Source: Gordionus sp. m RMFG-2023 (taxonomy: Eukaryota > Nematomorpha > Gordioida > Chordodea > Parachordodidae). Taken from it: a stretch of DNA of 64,000 nucleotides. The notes under the pieces are model-generated. The model was not told the origin of the DNA and made no database searches. It saw nothing but the letters and a program-made list of their open reading frames with translations. Position 1 is the stretch's first letter. Each line of letters starts with the position of its first letter. The stretch covers positions 39,967,366-40,031,365 of the forward strand of contig NC_088777.1 in the NCBI RefSeq assembly GCF_954871325.1, read 5' to 3'. Shown here piece by piece: positions 12,491 through 23,574 of this stretch. The position numbers and the translations under genes are program-made.

Positions 12491-13057
12491 ATTAATATTG
12501 TGCAATTAGATTATATTTCCAAAATACTATTTATTATACATGCATTTTTTTAAATAGCGATTTATTTTTATTTTATAAATTAAATAGTAAATTAAATACA
12601 ATATATTATATTCTCAAAATATTTTCCATTTTTATAAATTAAATATTAGTATTTTTTTAAAATGCAATATAAAATATAGTATATGCTCAAAATATTATTA
12701 CCATTTTTTTATTTATATAAATGCAATATAAAATATAGTATATGATCAAAATATCCATTTTTATAAATAACAGTTTTATAATTTTTATAAATTCAATATA
12801 ATATTCTCAAAATATTAGCTTTTTACATGTATTTTTTATATAATAAGCGATAATACTCGCTGAAAAATATGGTATAATACCTCATAGGTGAATTTTTGTA
12901 TATACCAGGTCGAATATAATTTTAAAAAATTCCGAGCTGGGCCAGAAATTTTTAAATCCGGGCCGGGCCTTAAATTTTTAAATCCGGGCCGGGCCTAAAA
13001 AATTTAAAACCGGGCCGGGCCGTGCAAATGGTGCCTCTGCAGGCCTCTGATATAAAA

Positions 13058-14519
13058 TATACATTTTATGATTTAAATATTATATTTGTAAATATAAAAT
13101 TAAAATAATATTTTTTTATATACAAATGATTAATTGTCTAAATATAAATACCAGGAATTATAGCATTATTTTAACTGATTATTAATTTTTATTTTTTGAT
13201 TGTGGCACTAGCTTATAAACTTATTTATCAATATTTTGCCATGGTATACTAAAATATTAGTGTATATGAAAACAATGTTGTTCACCCTATTCCCCACTCC
13301 TTCATGAAAGTAAATCAATATAAAAATTATCAAAAAAAGAAATAAAAATCAGCAAAGGAAAAATCGAATCCACATTTACCTCACCCACTAACTAGCCCCT
13401 CTTACTTTACCCCCCCCCCTTATATAATATGATAAAGCATCCCTAAGAACTCCCCGCTACTCTTCGAAAATCTCGTGAAGAGGTTTGGCCTGAAACAATC
13501 TTATGTTATTTTAAAAAAATTTCAAGTGTTATTTATAAGCATCAAATTTGATAAAAAATTGACATTTTTATTCAAATTTTTCAGGGGCTTTTTTCCTCTT
13601 GGTTATTTTATCTGGAGTTTTTTTTCCTATTTCCATAAGACGCGTAGCCAAAGGAAGTACCTCCCGCCCCTTCCCATAAATTATAAAAGGTTCTCATGAA
13701 TTGTTAAGTATTCCTATTTCAAAAGGTTATATTCTATTTTAAATTATAAGAAAAATAAAATTAATTTAAATAATAAATTATTTTGTACAATAATGTTTTT
13801 CCCCATGAAAATATAGACATGAACTTAGCAAAGTAAGAAGTAATATTTAAGAATTTCACTAGATATATGTGTCATCGTCTCGCTTATTTTACAAACATTT
13901 GTAATTATATATGATCGATAATTAAAAATTTAAGCTAATATGACTAATAAAAAATTTATCTAGTGACTCATCCAAAAAATGGTCGGTTATTGATAAACCA
14001 TTAAAAAAATGAAAATTTTATTTGCTCTTAAAAATTATATTATGCAATATACATTATTAGTTTTAAACTGATATGATACACCCATTTTTAAGATTAAAAT
14101 ATAGAAATTTCCATTCCGAAATCACAAATAAAAGTCATATCAACGATTGATTAGGTATCTTTATTGAAAGTTTAAAAATTTTATATATCTCTATTATGCT
14201 ATCTACAAAAAGTGAAAGTATGATTTCTTTTAAACATAATTAACTAATTTCTATAATTATATTTTTAGAACGTTAGCAACATAAATTTGCATATTTTATA
14301 TTATATTTTTAAAAAAAGGATGATACTTATTACGAGTAATTTATTGCTAATATTTATATGAATTATATAAAATTTAGATAGTTCAATATTTTACAATATA
14401 GGGTTTAATAAATAACAAAATGCAATGCAGTATGTGAATTGGAATCGAGAAAAATTGAATAAAATATAATATTTTGCATTTAACGGAGTCAATATATAAT
14501 ATATAATTCTGAGCTCTCT
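13058..14519. other. A+T-rich spacer
   Basis: No gene supported. A 74-codon frame at 13475-13699 is Phe/Lys-rich and without motif. A C homopolymer lies near 13411-13420. The 3' end of the minus-strand gene at 14520-15392 abuts this stretch. Confidence 0.5.
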
Positions 14520-15392
14520 TTAAAATAATATACTATTAACGGCTTCTTCTAGGGCCATATCTATAGACAGATTCATATCCAAATGGGATGACTCGGCATC
14601 ACCTATATTCGAAGATATATCATGGTAAGTATCACAAATATTTGAAGTATTAGAACCATAAATGGGTGATGATGGGATTTGACAATCATCGTTTTTGTCC
14701 CAATTTTCCATTTCGTCGTAGTTAAATTGAGGTGCAACTAAATTGAGGGCATTTATCAATTCAATATCATCTGTTCCATTCTTAGATATGTTATAATTTT
14801 CGGACAAAGGGCATACGAGTTCTTGGATTTGATTATCATTATTATCTTGGTAATTTGATATATTTGGATCGATAAATATAGGGTATTTACTAAGTCCTAA
14901 TATGGAATGATCTAGGATACTCTTTATTGCGGTGTCTGTTAGTGCGCATTCCACATTAGCGCCATTGGAAGTCGAAACTTTGGCGTAGTTATTAAAAGTG
15001 TTACCTAATGTAAGCATGTAAAACCTGACTATTATACTTTTGAAATATATACCTTCAAAAATAAAATCTTTGGATTTTTCAAAGTTGTTTTGGGTTGTAA
15101 AAATATTTTCGTGAAATGCGGGTTTGAAGTTAGGGTATAATATTTGAGTTATCTTTTCAGGTGTTAAGATGTTTATTATATATTCAGGCCCTAAAATATA
15201 TACATAATATACATATAAATTAAAACATCAATAAGTTTCATTATGTAAGTGATAATTTTCAGGAATAACAACTTATCCAATCCTCATGTAAGGATTTTAA
15301 ATTATTTAAAGGGAGATTTTTAAATGTGAAAAATCGGATTTACCTTGCGTTCCCAAATCCTCGTATTCCGAATAAATTTCCCAAACTTTCAT
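14520..15392 (-). CDS. three-exon host gene, acidic protein of unknown function
   Basis: Read on the minus strand, three exons join in one frame: 15392-15344 (ATG start, 16 codons plus one base), 15190-15053 and 15004-14520. Donor/acceptor pairs are AAG|GTAAAT with TTTTAG|GG (153-nt intron) and AAG|GTATAT with CATTAG|GT (48-nt intron). The exons sum to 672 nt, or 223 residues plus stop. The protein opens MKVWEIYSEYEDLG, has a block LTPEKITQILYPNF followed by PAFHENIF, and a long acidic, Asn-rich C-terminal half with a terminal amphipathic stretch. No domain is recognised. The PAF block weakly recalls a motif in NPAT-type proteins, too weak to name it. The last exon alone could be read without the second intron, but splicing gives a smoother protein. 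Confidence 0.65.
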
Positions 15393-15476
15393 AATGTTTA
15401 AGGATATCGTATATTAAATTTTAGAAACTTACATAATGTTTAAGGATATCGTATATTAAATTTTAGAAACTTACAT
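15391..15476 (-). repeat. 42-bp tandem duplication at the start of the 14.5-kb gene
   Basis: A 42-bp unit occurs twice head to tail. On the minus strand each unit ends ACATTATG. The downstream copy supplies the proposed start codon at 15392; the upstream copy gives ATG immediately followed by TAA, a start-stop pair, and also reads as a donor-like AT|GTAAGTTT. Confidence 0.8.
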
Positions 15477-15479
15477 ATC

Positions 15480-16140
15480 AAAAAATGGTTATGTACATGT
15501 ACTTAATTTTCGATTAAAAAAGCTTATTTATTTTAGGCGCCCAAAACTACAATTTTTTAAAACTTTGACAAATTTTATTTGAAACTTTTAAATATTTTTC
15601 TTGAAATATGTTTTGTACATCTTTTTTTCGATTAAAATAACATTTTATTTTATTGTATTGGACATAACCTGAATATAATCTATAATATATAATAGATCAG
15701 CGACCTTAAATCAGAAAGCTTAGATTAATATGCATTCTTCTCCTCCAAAGATTAGTTTGTTAATTTAAATATTTCAACAAGGTGGAATTTCTTACCACAA
15801 TCCTCCAATTTATTAAGTAATAAATATATTAATTTTCAGCTCAACTTTTCTCAAGCCTAACAATTAGAATTAGAATGGCAAATATAACCTAAACCCAGGT
15901 TTTTAGAATTTTTATTTGAACCTAAACAGAACTTAACTTGTTTAAAATTTTTCTTGAACCGTTCTAAATTTTGTCTTTTTAAATCTAGGTTCAAGGCGGG
16001 TTAAGTGCATCTTATATTAAATATATTTAGATAATTTGATATGTATATCATTTAAGTGAGATTTAAGAATTTAAAATATTTATTAATTTTTAGACTATCT
16101 TGTATGAATGTTAGATTATTGGGTATCAATGAGATATAGT
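15480..16140. other. spacer upstream of the 14.5-kb gene
   Basis: No gene seen. Around 15875-16010 AACCTAAACCCAGGTTT and CTAGGTTCAAGGCGGGTT face each other loosely, as in a small decayed inverted-repeat element; no target duplication found. Confidence 0.4.
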
Positions 16141-16149
16141 AAATGTTAT

Positions 16150-17060
16150 AAACAAACGCGTTCGCGAAAAAAAAGTTCTTGTTGAAATGATATGGCGTTC
16201 CTTTTATTTTCGACGCATGTTGAACGTGAACGCGCTAGCTTTTTATGTTCCTTCAATTTTAGAAAATCTTAATTTCCTTTAATTAATTTTTGGATTGTGA
16301 TATTTCATTTCATAGGCATATTAAAACATGATTATTTTATTAAATAGATATATAAAGTAAAAATAATTAAATATTATACATTATAAACTTAGATATAACA
16401 TATTTTTAGTGTGACCCTTTAAATTATAATCTAATCGTTATTATATAAGTTATTTTCAAGGGTTTTATTTTTATTAAATACAATTTAATTTAAAAATTTA
16501 TATATTTCATAAATAAATAAATTTTATATTTTAAAAATTAATAAGAAATTTTATATATTAAAAATTAATAAGAAATTCTTTAATAAAAAAAATTTATTTA
16601 TTCACTGTAATGATATTTATATCAAATTAATTAACATGGTTAATATAAAATGTGTTAAAAAATATAAGGCATTTATTTATATTAAATAGTGCTGTAAACG
16701 TTACTTCAAAAAAAACACGCTACTCGTTACGTCAAAAAAAGTAACGCGTTACCGTTACCTTGTAAAGGAACGAGCATCCTTGGCTTTTGTTGAAAAATTG
16801 AATATTATATATATAAATTTTCTATAAATTATATAAATAAAATTATACAAAAATAATATATTATAGGATAAGATATTTTGTAATAATTTTTATTTATTTT
16901 TAGCATCAATTGATTTTCATAATTTTTGTGACGTTACTTATCAGCACTAATATTAAATGAAATTTTAAAGATTATTCATAGTTTTGATCGAAAGTGAAAA
17001 CGTTCCTTTTTTGGAAAGTGAACATTAAACGCGTTTGATTTATGTCAATGAATGAGTTTA
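16150..17060. mobile_element. decayed MULE-family copy, non-autonomous
   Basis: The first 120 or so bases (GCGTTCGCG, then GGCGTTCCTTTTATTTT, then CAATTTTAGAAAATCTT) match, in reverse orientation, the outer right end of the MULE near 44870-44990. Further phrases near 16350-16400 match its left arm near 42180-42230. The right end near 16985-17030 also carries AACGTTCC and ACGCGTTTGA motifs. No coding sequence remains. Exact ends are uncertain. It lies between the 14.5-kb gene and the BICRA-like gene. Confidence 0.45.
16687..16949. mobile_element. 263-bp hAT-type MITE
   Basis: Ends TAGTGCTG and CAGCACTA are inverted repeats, followed inward by AAACGTTAC and GTGACGTTACTT. Flanks are a perfect 8-bp duplication ATATTAAA (16679-16686 and 16950-16957). 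Non-coding. It sits inside the decayed MULE-family copy and so is younger than it. Confidence 0.85.
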
Positions 17061-17329
17061 ATTTTTTTTAGAAATGTTTACAGCATCATATAAATAATAT
17101 TAAATTTATTATATATACAAATCAGTGAGTGATACACCATTTGGGTTTCTCATATAAATAATTTATATTAAAATTTTATAAAAACTAAAAAGTAATTTAA
17201 GAGTTCCATTATTCACAAAATTGTTATAAAAGAAAATTAATTCTTTTCCCTAGACCAAGCCTTTATAATTTTTTCAAATTTAGAATGGAGTAAAAGAAGG
17301 AGACAGCTTGCTCCTTTTATAAAGAACTG

Positions 17330-19008
17330 TTAACAACTCAGTATTTTGTATAAACCTTCAAAAATTAAAATACCTATTTGTTCACAGTTGGTTTTATCCT
17401 GGGAGAGAATTTCCTTTTCAGATGAAAGCCATAACCTATCAATTAAAATATCTTCTAATGTGTTTGATGATTTCTAAAAAAATTTCATATATACATTATA
17501 TGATAGATATGATCTTTACCAAACATTTTTCCCAAAAAAGGTGCTGATATTTTGATAATAAGGAGCTTTTCTTAATTGATAATCCATGATTTAGACAGTC
17601 AAATATTTTTTCATCTTTATTCATAAATAAGATATATAAAATAAGTAAAAAAAACGTTTTACTTCTATCTAATATGATGTTATCACAATTGTAAACATGG
17701 TAAGGAACTAAACCTTGACAAGCTTCTTTAAAAGTTAAAAATTTTAATTTATTTGGTTCTGTAACACACTTTTGATCATGTAAAAATTGTGAGTGAACAC
17801 TAAAACATTTGGTGTAAAAAAAATTATAAAATTTTTACTGCATTCTTTTGGAATTACAATAGACATCTGAAATAAAGTGTGATTGTAAATATGGATTTGT
17901 TTTAAAATCTATATAATGGTTTTTAAAAATAATTAAATTTGTGATTATACCATTAACAAATTTTTTAGATGTTTCCAGAGATTTTGAAGTAGTAAATTGT
18001 GTGGTATTATTCAATTCACTTGGATTTGGTGTCAATTTATTTTTAGTATTTGTTTTTAAAACATTTTTAAATTGTGATAATTTTATGATTGAATTTAATG
18101 GATTTGATTTGCAAATATTTTTGGAATATGTTTCATTATATAAAGATTTTGAAATTGTTGTAGAAGTAAAATTTTGCAATTTAATATCAATATGATTGGT
18201 AATATTTGAAGTATCTTCATTCTTATTCAAAGATGTAGAATTTATTTTTGAATTATTAATTAATGAAAGCTGTGATAAATTTACAAGAGCTGGGCCATTA
18301 TCAGTTTGTAGTATAGCAACTTGAGCATCTTGGTTAATATTAAGTTGTGTTATAGAAGTACCCTTAGCTAGATTAAAAAGATTAATTTGACTAGTGACTG
18401 CTTTCGCTTTATTAGAATCTGTTACATTGTTGAGAATTAAGTAGTTGTGTGGATATGATTTAGGATAACTATTTATTGTGGGAGAATTTGATAATGCAGA
18501 TATAGGCTTGTTTCTATTAATTGAATGAATGAGGTTTGATAAAGATGTAATGTTAAAATTTGGAAGAGTGGTATAATTATTGATAGATTTGTTAAGTATT
18601 GTAATTTTATGAGCAGTGCAATCAAAATTTTGATAATCTGGTAAAAAATTTTTAACACCATTTTCTTTTAAATTAATAATTTTTCCATTAAAATTTCCCA
18701 AGCCATTTAATGGTGATTTGAATGTAGAATTCAACACTAATGGAGTATATTGCTTGGGTGGAGTGCATAAAGGCTCCAAATTACATTTTCTTTTTAAGGA
18801 ATGAGCTTGCTTTTCTAGCTCTAGAATTTTATTATTTTCATAGCCCATAGTATTTAATTTAGATACAATTTGGATGGGTGATTTGTGATTAAGCCTTAAA
18901 TCCTTATATTCATTTGATATTTGATCTTGAATGTCATTCTAAATTAACTTTTATATTACTTAGCAAATAAAATATCTTACATTTAAACTTTTAACCAATT
19001 CAGACAAC
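17330..19008 (-). CDS. BICRA: GLTSCR1-domain protein (BICRA/BICRAL-like), ncBAF subunit
   Basis: Minus-strand exons join in frame: 19008-18981 (28 nt, first exon visible, upstream part not found), 18938-17839, 17799-17520 and 17473-17330 with a stop. Introns are 42, 39 and 46 nt with GT...AG ends. The last two exons encode the GLTSCR1 region: LHDQKCVTEP, FLTFKEACQGLVPYHVY, SLLSKYQHLFWEK, LEDILIDRLWLSSEKEIL, matching the family order (Asp/His-Gln-x-Pro, LLPYHV, LxKYxxLL, SxExxMLxRLxxxEE). The large exon is Asn/Ser-rich and holds QVAILQTDNGP, like the activation-domain repeats of BICRA. Known role: BICRA and BICRAL define the non-canonical BAF chromatin-remodelling complex and bind BRD9. The function here is by homology. 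The start codon and N-terminus lie upstream of 19008. Confidence 0.75.
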
Positions 19009-20095
19009 CTTAAAATAAAGGTAGTTAAACTCAATTTACAATATATTACTTTGTATTAACTCCATTAGCCATACCATCCAAAAATCAGGTCATCTCACTA
19101 AAATATAATATAGTAAAAGATCTTAAATTTATGCTTTTTTCTCATAATAAATATTAAAAATACAATCATATTAAGGATTAACTAAGGGTTTTAATAGAGA
19201 AATGATTACAAATTTAATAATTAACATATTAAGCACAGTAAAGAATTCTCAAAATTATACATAATATATTAAATGATTATAAAAAGCGCGATAAGTGCGT
19301 AGAAATAAAATGATAGTAAGAATAATGATAAAAATTGAATAATTGTAAAAAAAACAAAAATTAACAAAATAAGCGATAATAATATTGGGGAAAACTTACA
19401 TGTGGCGTATTATTTTTTTGTGAGCATGCGCAGCATTGTTAATTTCTATAATAACAACATTATTCCTTGTCGTTATAATTTAGGTTGAACTTAAATCTTA
19501 TTATGTAATAACCATTTTAATTATGGAAATTATAGTATATTTTTCAATCTACAACTTATACTTCATTTTATATCCATATTTATTACGGTTTTTATTACGC
19601 GTAATAATACACCCGATAGAATGGATGATTTGTTTAATAATAATCTATTTTAATTAATTTTATTTTCAATATTATTAATATTGGACAATTGATTAACTGC
19701 GACAACAATTTATTAACATTTAAATTAACAAGTTAAAAATATATATTATAAAAATATTTCTATAAATCATTAATCAAAATTTTATTATATAATCTTTTAT
19801 AGAATAGAATATTAATATTTAATCGATATATTATAATATCCATAATTATCACAGAAGTAAAAAAATACATTTAATTTAAGAAACTGATAGCACGAAGATA
19901 AGAGGTGGAATGTCATTAGGAGGAGAAAAACCCTAATTATTAGATGTAGTGTTGCTAAAAATCCGCCACAAATCTGACTTTTTAAAAGCACTAATTAGGA
20001 GAGATCAAATTAATAAAACAAGCATAATTAGCCTAAGTTATGATTCTCTGCCTTAAGTAAAAGCTCTCAAGGGCTCCCCAGAATTTTTTCTGATT
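19009..20095. other. spacer upstream of the BICRA-like gene
   Basis: Should contain the missing first exon or exons of the BICRA-like gene, but I could not identify them. In the frame of the first visible exon the sequence stays open back to about 19044, where a stop precedes any ATG. The rest is A+T-rich without recognised features. Confidence 0.4.
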
Positions 20096-20460
20096 TGGAT
20101 AAAGAACTCTAGAATTTTTTAACCAGGTTGCTATAGTGGAGCAAGTGATTGGTATGAATGTTATTTAGAAGAATCAACACTGTTATTTGACTATTTTGAT
20201 CTCTGTTCAGAGCTTCCTTTTTAAAATTGGAAGGTGAATTCCTATGCACTTTCCTTGTGACCATGGAATTCGTCTGATTCCATAAGGATGCTTACCTGAA
20301 ATGATCAGAAAGCTCCAATGAGATTGTAAATCGAGCTGACCTAAGTCAAGAGATATGACTTGATTGCACCTTGAATGCTGAGTTTGCCGATCTGGATTAC
20401 GATTGCAATGTAAAGGATGCGGCGCCATATTGTCATCATCAGTGTAACATTTGCTGAATC
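20095..20460. other. G+C-richer island of unknown nature
   Basis: Base composition changes to roughly balanced for about 350 bp between very A+T-rich flanks. On the minus strand a 73-codon frame (20428-20207) crosses a perfect donor-like CAG|GTAAGC near 20300; on the plus strand a 31-codon run near 20120-20220 is open. Neither translation matches a family I know. It could be an exon of an unseen gene, a degraded gene, or an ingressed fragment. Confidence 0.3.
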
Positions 20461-21370
20461 CATATGGTAATGAGAAAAGAATGTTGAGCCATAACTCGTG
20501 ATTTTAATTCAAATTTGAAATTTTAAGATGGAATAATCTAAAATTTATATCCTCTGTCCTTGAATAGTTCATGGATGTGGATCTAGCCAAAGGTGAAAGA
20601 CTCGAAATAAGGTATCAAAGGTGTTTTTTACAACTCTTATATCCCAATCCTTTTAAATAATAATTAAGAACTATTAAAATTAATTTGCCATGTATAGATA
20701 TACAATTGGATAGGCAAATTTCAATAGATGTAGATAATTACCCTCTCTAGATCATGTTATATTTGCTTTATTTATATTTAATAGCTCTAAAACCTTTGTT
20801 TATATATTAGTCATTTTTTTTTGTGGTCGATAATATTTCTAGCTATTATTATTTTATTTATTTTTACTAAGTATTTATTCATCGGTCTGGCATAAAAAGC
20901 GCTTGAAATAATATTTTTTTCTGTCCTTTGTATAAAATGGGAAGAAAATACTAAAATAAATGTTATTACTTATTTTATTACACTATTATGGCATCCCCAT
21001 CAAAATTACGTCCCGAAATATGTACTATCTCCTACAATCATCTTGTATTTATGTATCCATCGCTGATAATTTTTATAAATAGGCAAAAAAATGGTTATAC
21101 GTGATTATTAATAATTTTTTTATAATTTTTAATAAGAGTTACCATTAGACTAATTATATACTTTAAAGCTTTACATCCACTTTTATAAGGTGGTACGGTA
21201 TAAATAGCTTAAAAATAATTTAAACTTAAATCCACCCTATATGATTAATGTTTATCGCCATGTCAACATAAAAAGTGTTTTCTAAAAACTAACCGAATTC
21301 GATAAAAAAATAAATTCTTATTTTCATGATGAAATCTATGATAGATACTACTGACGCAGTACCGAGCCAA
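20460..21370. other. A+T-rich spacer
   Basis: Nothing recognised beyond low-complexity A/T runs. Confidence 0.5.
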
Positions 21371-21374
21371 TTGG

Positions 21375-21519
21375 TATTTTGTTTATTTTATTTGGATAGA
21401 GACTGGCATTGGTCATAATATATTTAAACCACAGACCATTTCCGAAAATTACTATTTTTTAAATATATATTATGACCAAATATGGCAGTCTCTATCTAAA
21501 TAAAAAATAAATAAAATAC
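21375..21519. repeat. 145-bp palindromic repeat, MITE-like
   Basis: Two arms of about 55 bp are inverted copies: ATTTGGATAGAGACTGGCA and its near complement TGGCAGTCTCTATCTAAAT, extending outward through A+T-rich sequence to GTATTTT / AAAATAC. The core is about 35 bp. A TA dinucleotide at each end would fit a Tc1/mariner MITE, but two bases are weak evidence. Confidence 0.6.
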
Positions 21520-21680
21520 TCAGACTTCATTTTGGGCGCATCTCTGGCCCGTATTTGCCAGGCCTTCGGCCGGGTTATCTTAGTCTATATATAGACATAA
21601 CATATTTTTACATTATAGGAGGATATTTTTAATAAAAATAATAAGTCTGGAACAAATATGAAATATATTTTTATTAGATA

Positions 21681-22145
21681 TAATAAAGTTTCGCCTTTTT
21701 TTTTTCTTTTTTACTTATTATATTGGTGCTTATATTTTTCTTTCCTTTATAACAATATTTTATTTCTATTTTTTTTCAAATTATAAAAAAAATCCTAATA
21801 ATCCTTATTTCTATTTTTCCTTTTTTTCAAAATATAAATAAAAAACTAATAATAATAAAAATTCTTTTTTTTTCTATATATAAATATCTATTTAAATAAT
21901 TTTTTTAATTTAAAAATAGCAATTTTTTAAATAATATATCACAAGAATGAATGCGCAAAAAAAACAAAAAATATTGATCACAAATAAAAATTAAAAGAAT
22001 GAATGCGCAAAAAAAAATCAAAAAATATTAATCACAAATAAAAATTAAAAGATTGAATGCGCAAACAACATCAAAAAAAAAATTAAATCACAGAATAAAC
22101 TGCTTATTATACAAATGAGTCCACGCTAACACGATACACATAACA
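21681..22145 (-). repeat. Gypsy 3' LTR (element orientation)
   Basis: Matches 34136-34605 with a few percent differences. A purine-rich stretch lies just inside it, where a polypurine tract is expected. Confidence 0.88.
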
Positions 22146-22544
22146 CGCTCCCACTAATTGAAAACCCTTCGCCTTTCACCTCTCACCCGGCATATTTATC
22201 GTCCCTTTATGGTGTTTTCACGAATTTATACGGTGGTTAGTTTCTTGAGTTTCCTCCCTTTGCGTGTCATTATTATCGATTTCCTGTAGAAATTATCCTA
22301 GTTCAACCTGGCTTCATTTATCGTTTGTACAATCCATTAACTATTTTGCCCCATCAACCATTATATGGTTGATTCCCTTATTATTATTATCAATCACCCC
22401 GATATTTTTATTATTATTATAAATCACCTTGGTATTGAGCTATTTTTATTATTATTATCAATCACCTTGGTATTGGGCTATTTTTATTATTATTATCAAT
22501 CACCTTGGTAATGAGCTACCACAACTCTGGTTTCACTGTCCCCT

Positions 22545-23566
22545 TCAATTTTTCCCGGATATATTGCGCACCATACTAAAATGAATATTTTTCCACCCTG
22601 AATTTTTGATCAAGTACATCCTCCTATTGATACTCCCGATCGTATACTCCCGATCGTAACCTCTCAGGTTCCACGCCCTCAATTGATCCCGATGCCATAC
22701 TCCCTCTCTTCCGTCGGTGAATTTCACTCGATTTAATTTTCGTCCCATGTTCTCCACGATCACTCCGGATTCCTATTTCTTATTACTTTCAAATGTTTGC
22801 TCTACCTTAAATCCGATTCATTCCCGGCCTCAGACAGCTTCTTTCCCTGTCTTGTCCGTTTCAACGAATCCAATCAAATTCTAGTTCTCCGTCCTAAAAA
22901 CTTCTTCGCCGGCGATGGCTCCTCTCCTTTTCTACTGTTGTTATAATACGCCACTGCCACCCACATCTCCCCACCTCCATCCTTTGACTTTCTCAACCAA
23001 TTCTTGACCACAGCTACCATCCTCTCTGCTTTTCCGTTTGAACTCGGATGATAAGGCGGCGCCAAAATATGTTTCGCTCCCGTTTCTACGCAAAAGGCTC
23101 TGAACTGCTTAATAATGTAAGCAGGACCCCCATCCGAGACTATCATCATCGCGACCCCAAATTTGGCCCATAAATTTTTCAACACTCTAATCACAATTTG
23201 AGTAGTACTTTCTCATATTCTACCCATTTCGAAAAAGCATCCACCACCAATAGATATATTTTATTAAAGACATCCAAATGGATGCGCTCCCAGGGCTGCG
23301 TTGCCTTTGGCCATTCACTTTCCTTATCTTTTCGAGGCATCGGAGCCCAAGAATTACATTTAACACAAGCTAGACTCATATACATACTCCCGTCCCCATT
23401 GTTTCTTTCCATTCCTTGATGTCCCGCATGAATCATGGCCATTACTGCTTCCCTTAATCTTTCCGGTATAACACTCCTATTTCCTCGCACCAAACATTCA
23501 TCTATTATGGCCAATTCCTTTTGTATATATTTATAGGTATTATCCCCATCTTGCCACATTTTACGT
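22545..23566 (-). pseudogene. Gypsy fossil: integrase region
   Basis: Minus-strand frames show the integrase zinc-binding part (HAGHQGMERN, CVKCN), the first catalytic Asp region (LVVDAFSKWVE), the second (VSDGGPAYI) and the Glu region (NGKAERMV), then a C-terminal tail near 22545-22763. This enzyme inserts the reverse-transcribed copy into the host genome. The region is a fossil, broken in more than one place. Confidence 0.85.
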
Positions 23567-23574
23567 CCCTTAAG

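Larger units (their letters stand above)
7779..13049 (+). mobile_element. hAT transposon copy A (BED-finger type)
   Basis: The element begins CAGAGACCTGCAGG and ends with its imperfect complement CCTCTGCAGGCCTCTG. Flanks carry a perfect 8-bp duplication ATATAAAA (7771-7778 and 13050-13057), the hAT hallmark. Without the sister copy inserted at 10604-12490 it is about 3.4 kb. Layout: G+C-rich terminal iterons, tandem repeats of about 100 bp, a BED zinc finger, the hAT transposase core, the C-terminal dimerisation region, then A+T-rich sequence and a second iteron array. The transposase is interrupted by several frame breaks, so this copy cannot make its own enzyme. Confidence 0.92.

Noticed and set aside
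14520-15392. NPAT orthologue
   Set aside because: Only a short ILxxxxxPAF-like block resembles NPAT; there is no LisH region and the protein is far too short.
14520-18848. One gene spanning the 14.5-kb and BICRA-like exons
   Set aside because: A GAAG|GTTTAT site near 17360 could in principle splice to 15190 in frame, but the donor is weak, the BICRA-like gene has its own stop, and the 14.5-kb gene has its own ATG exon with good splice sites.
21375-21519. Replication origin or terminator hairpin
   Set aside because: A palindrome of this size with A+T-rich ends is better explained as a MITE; nothing else supports a replication role.
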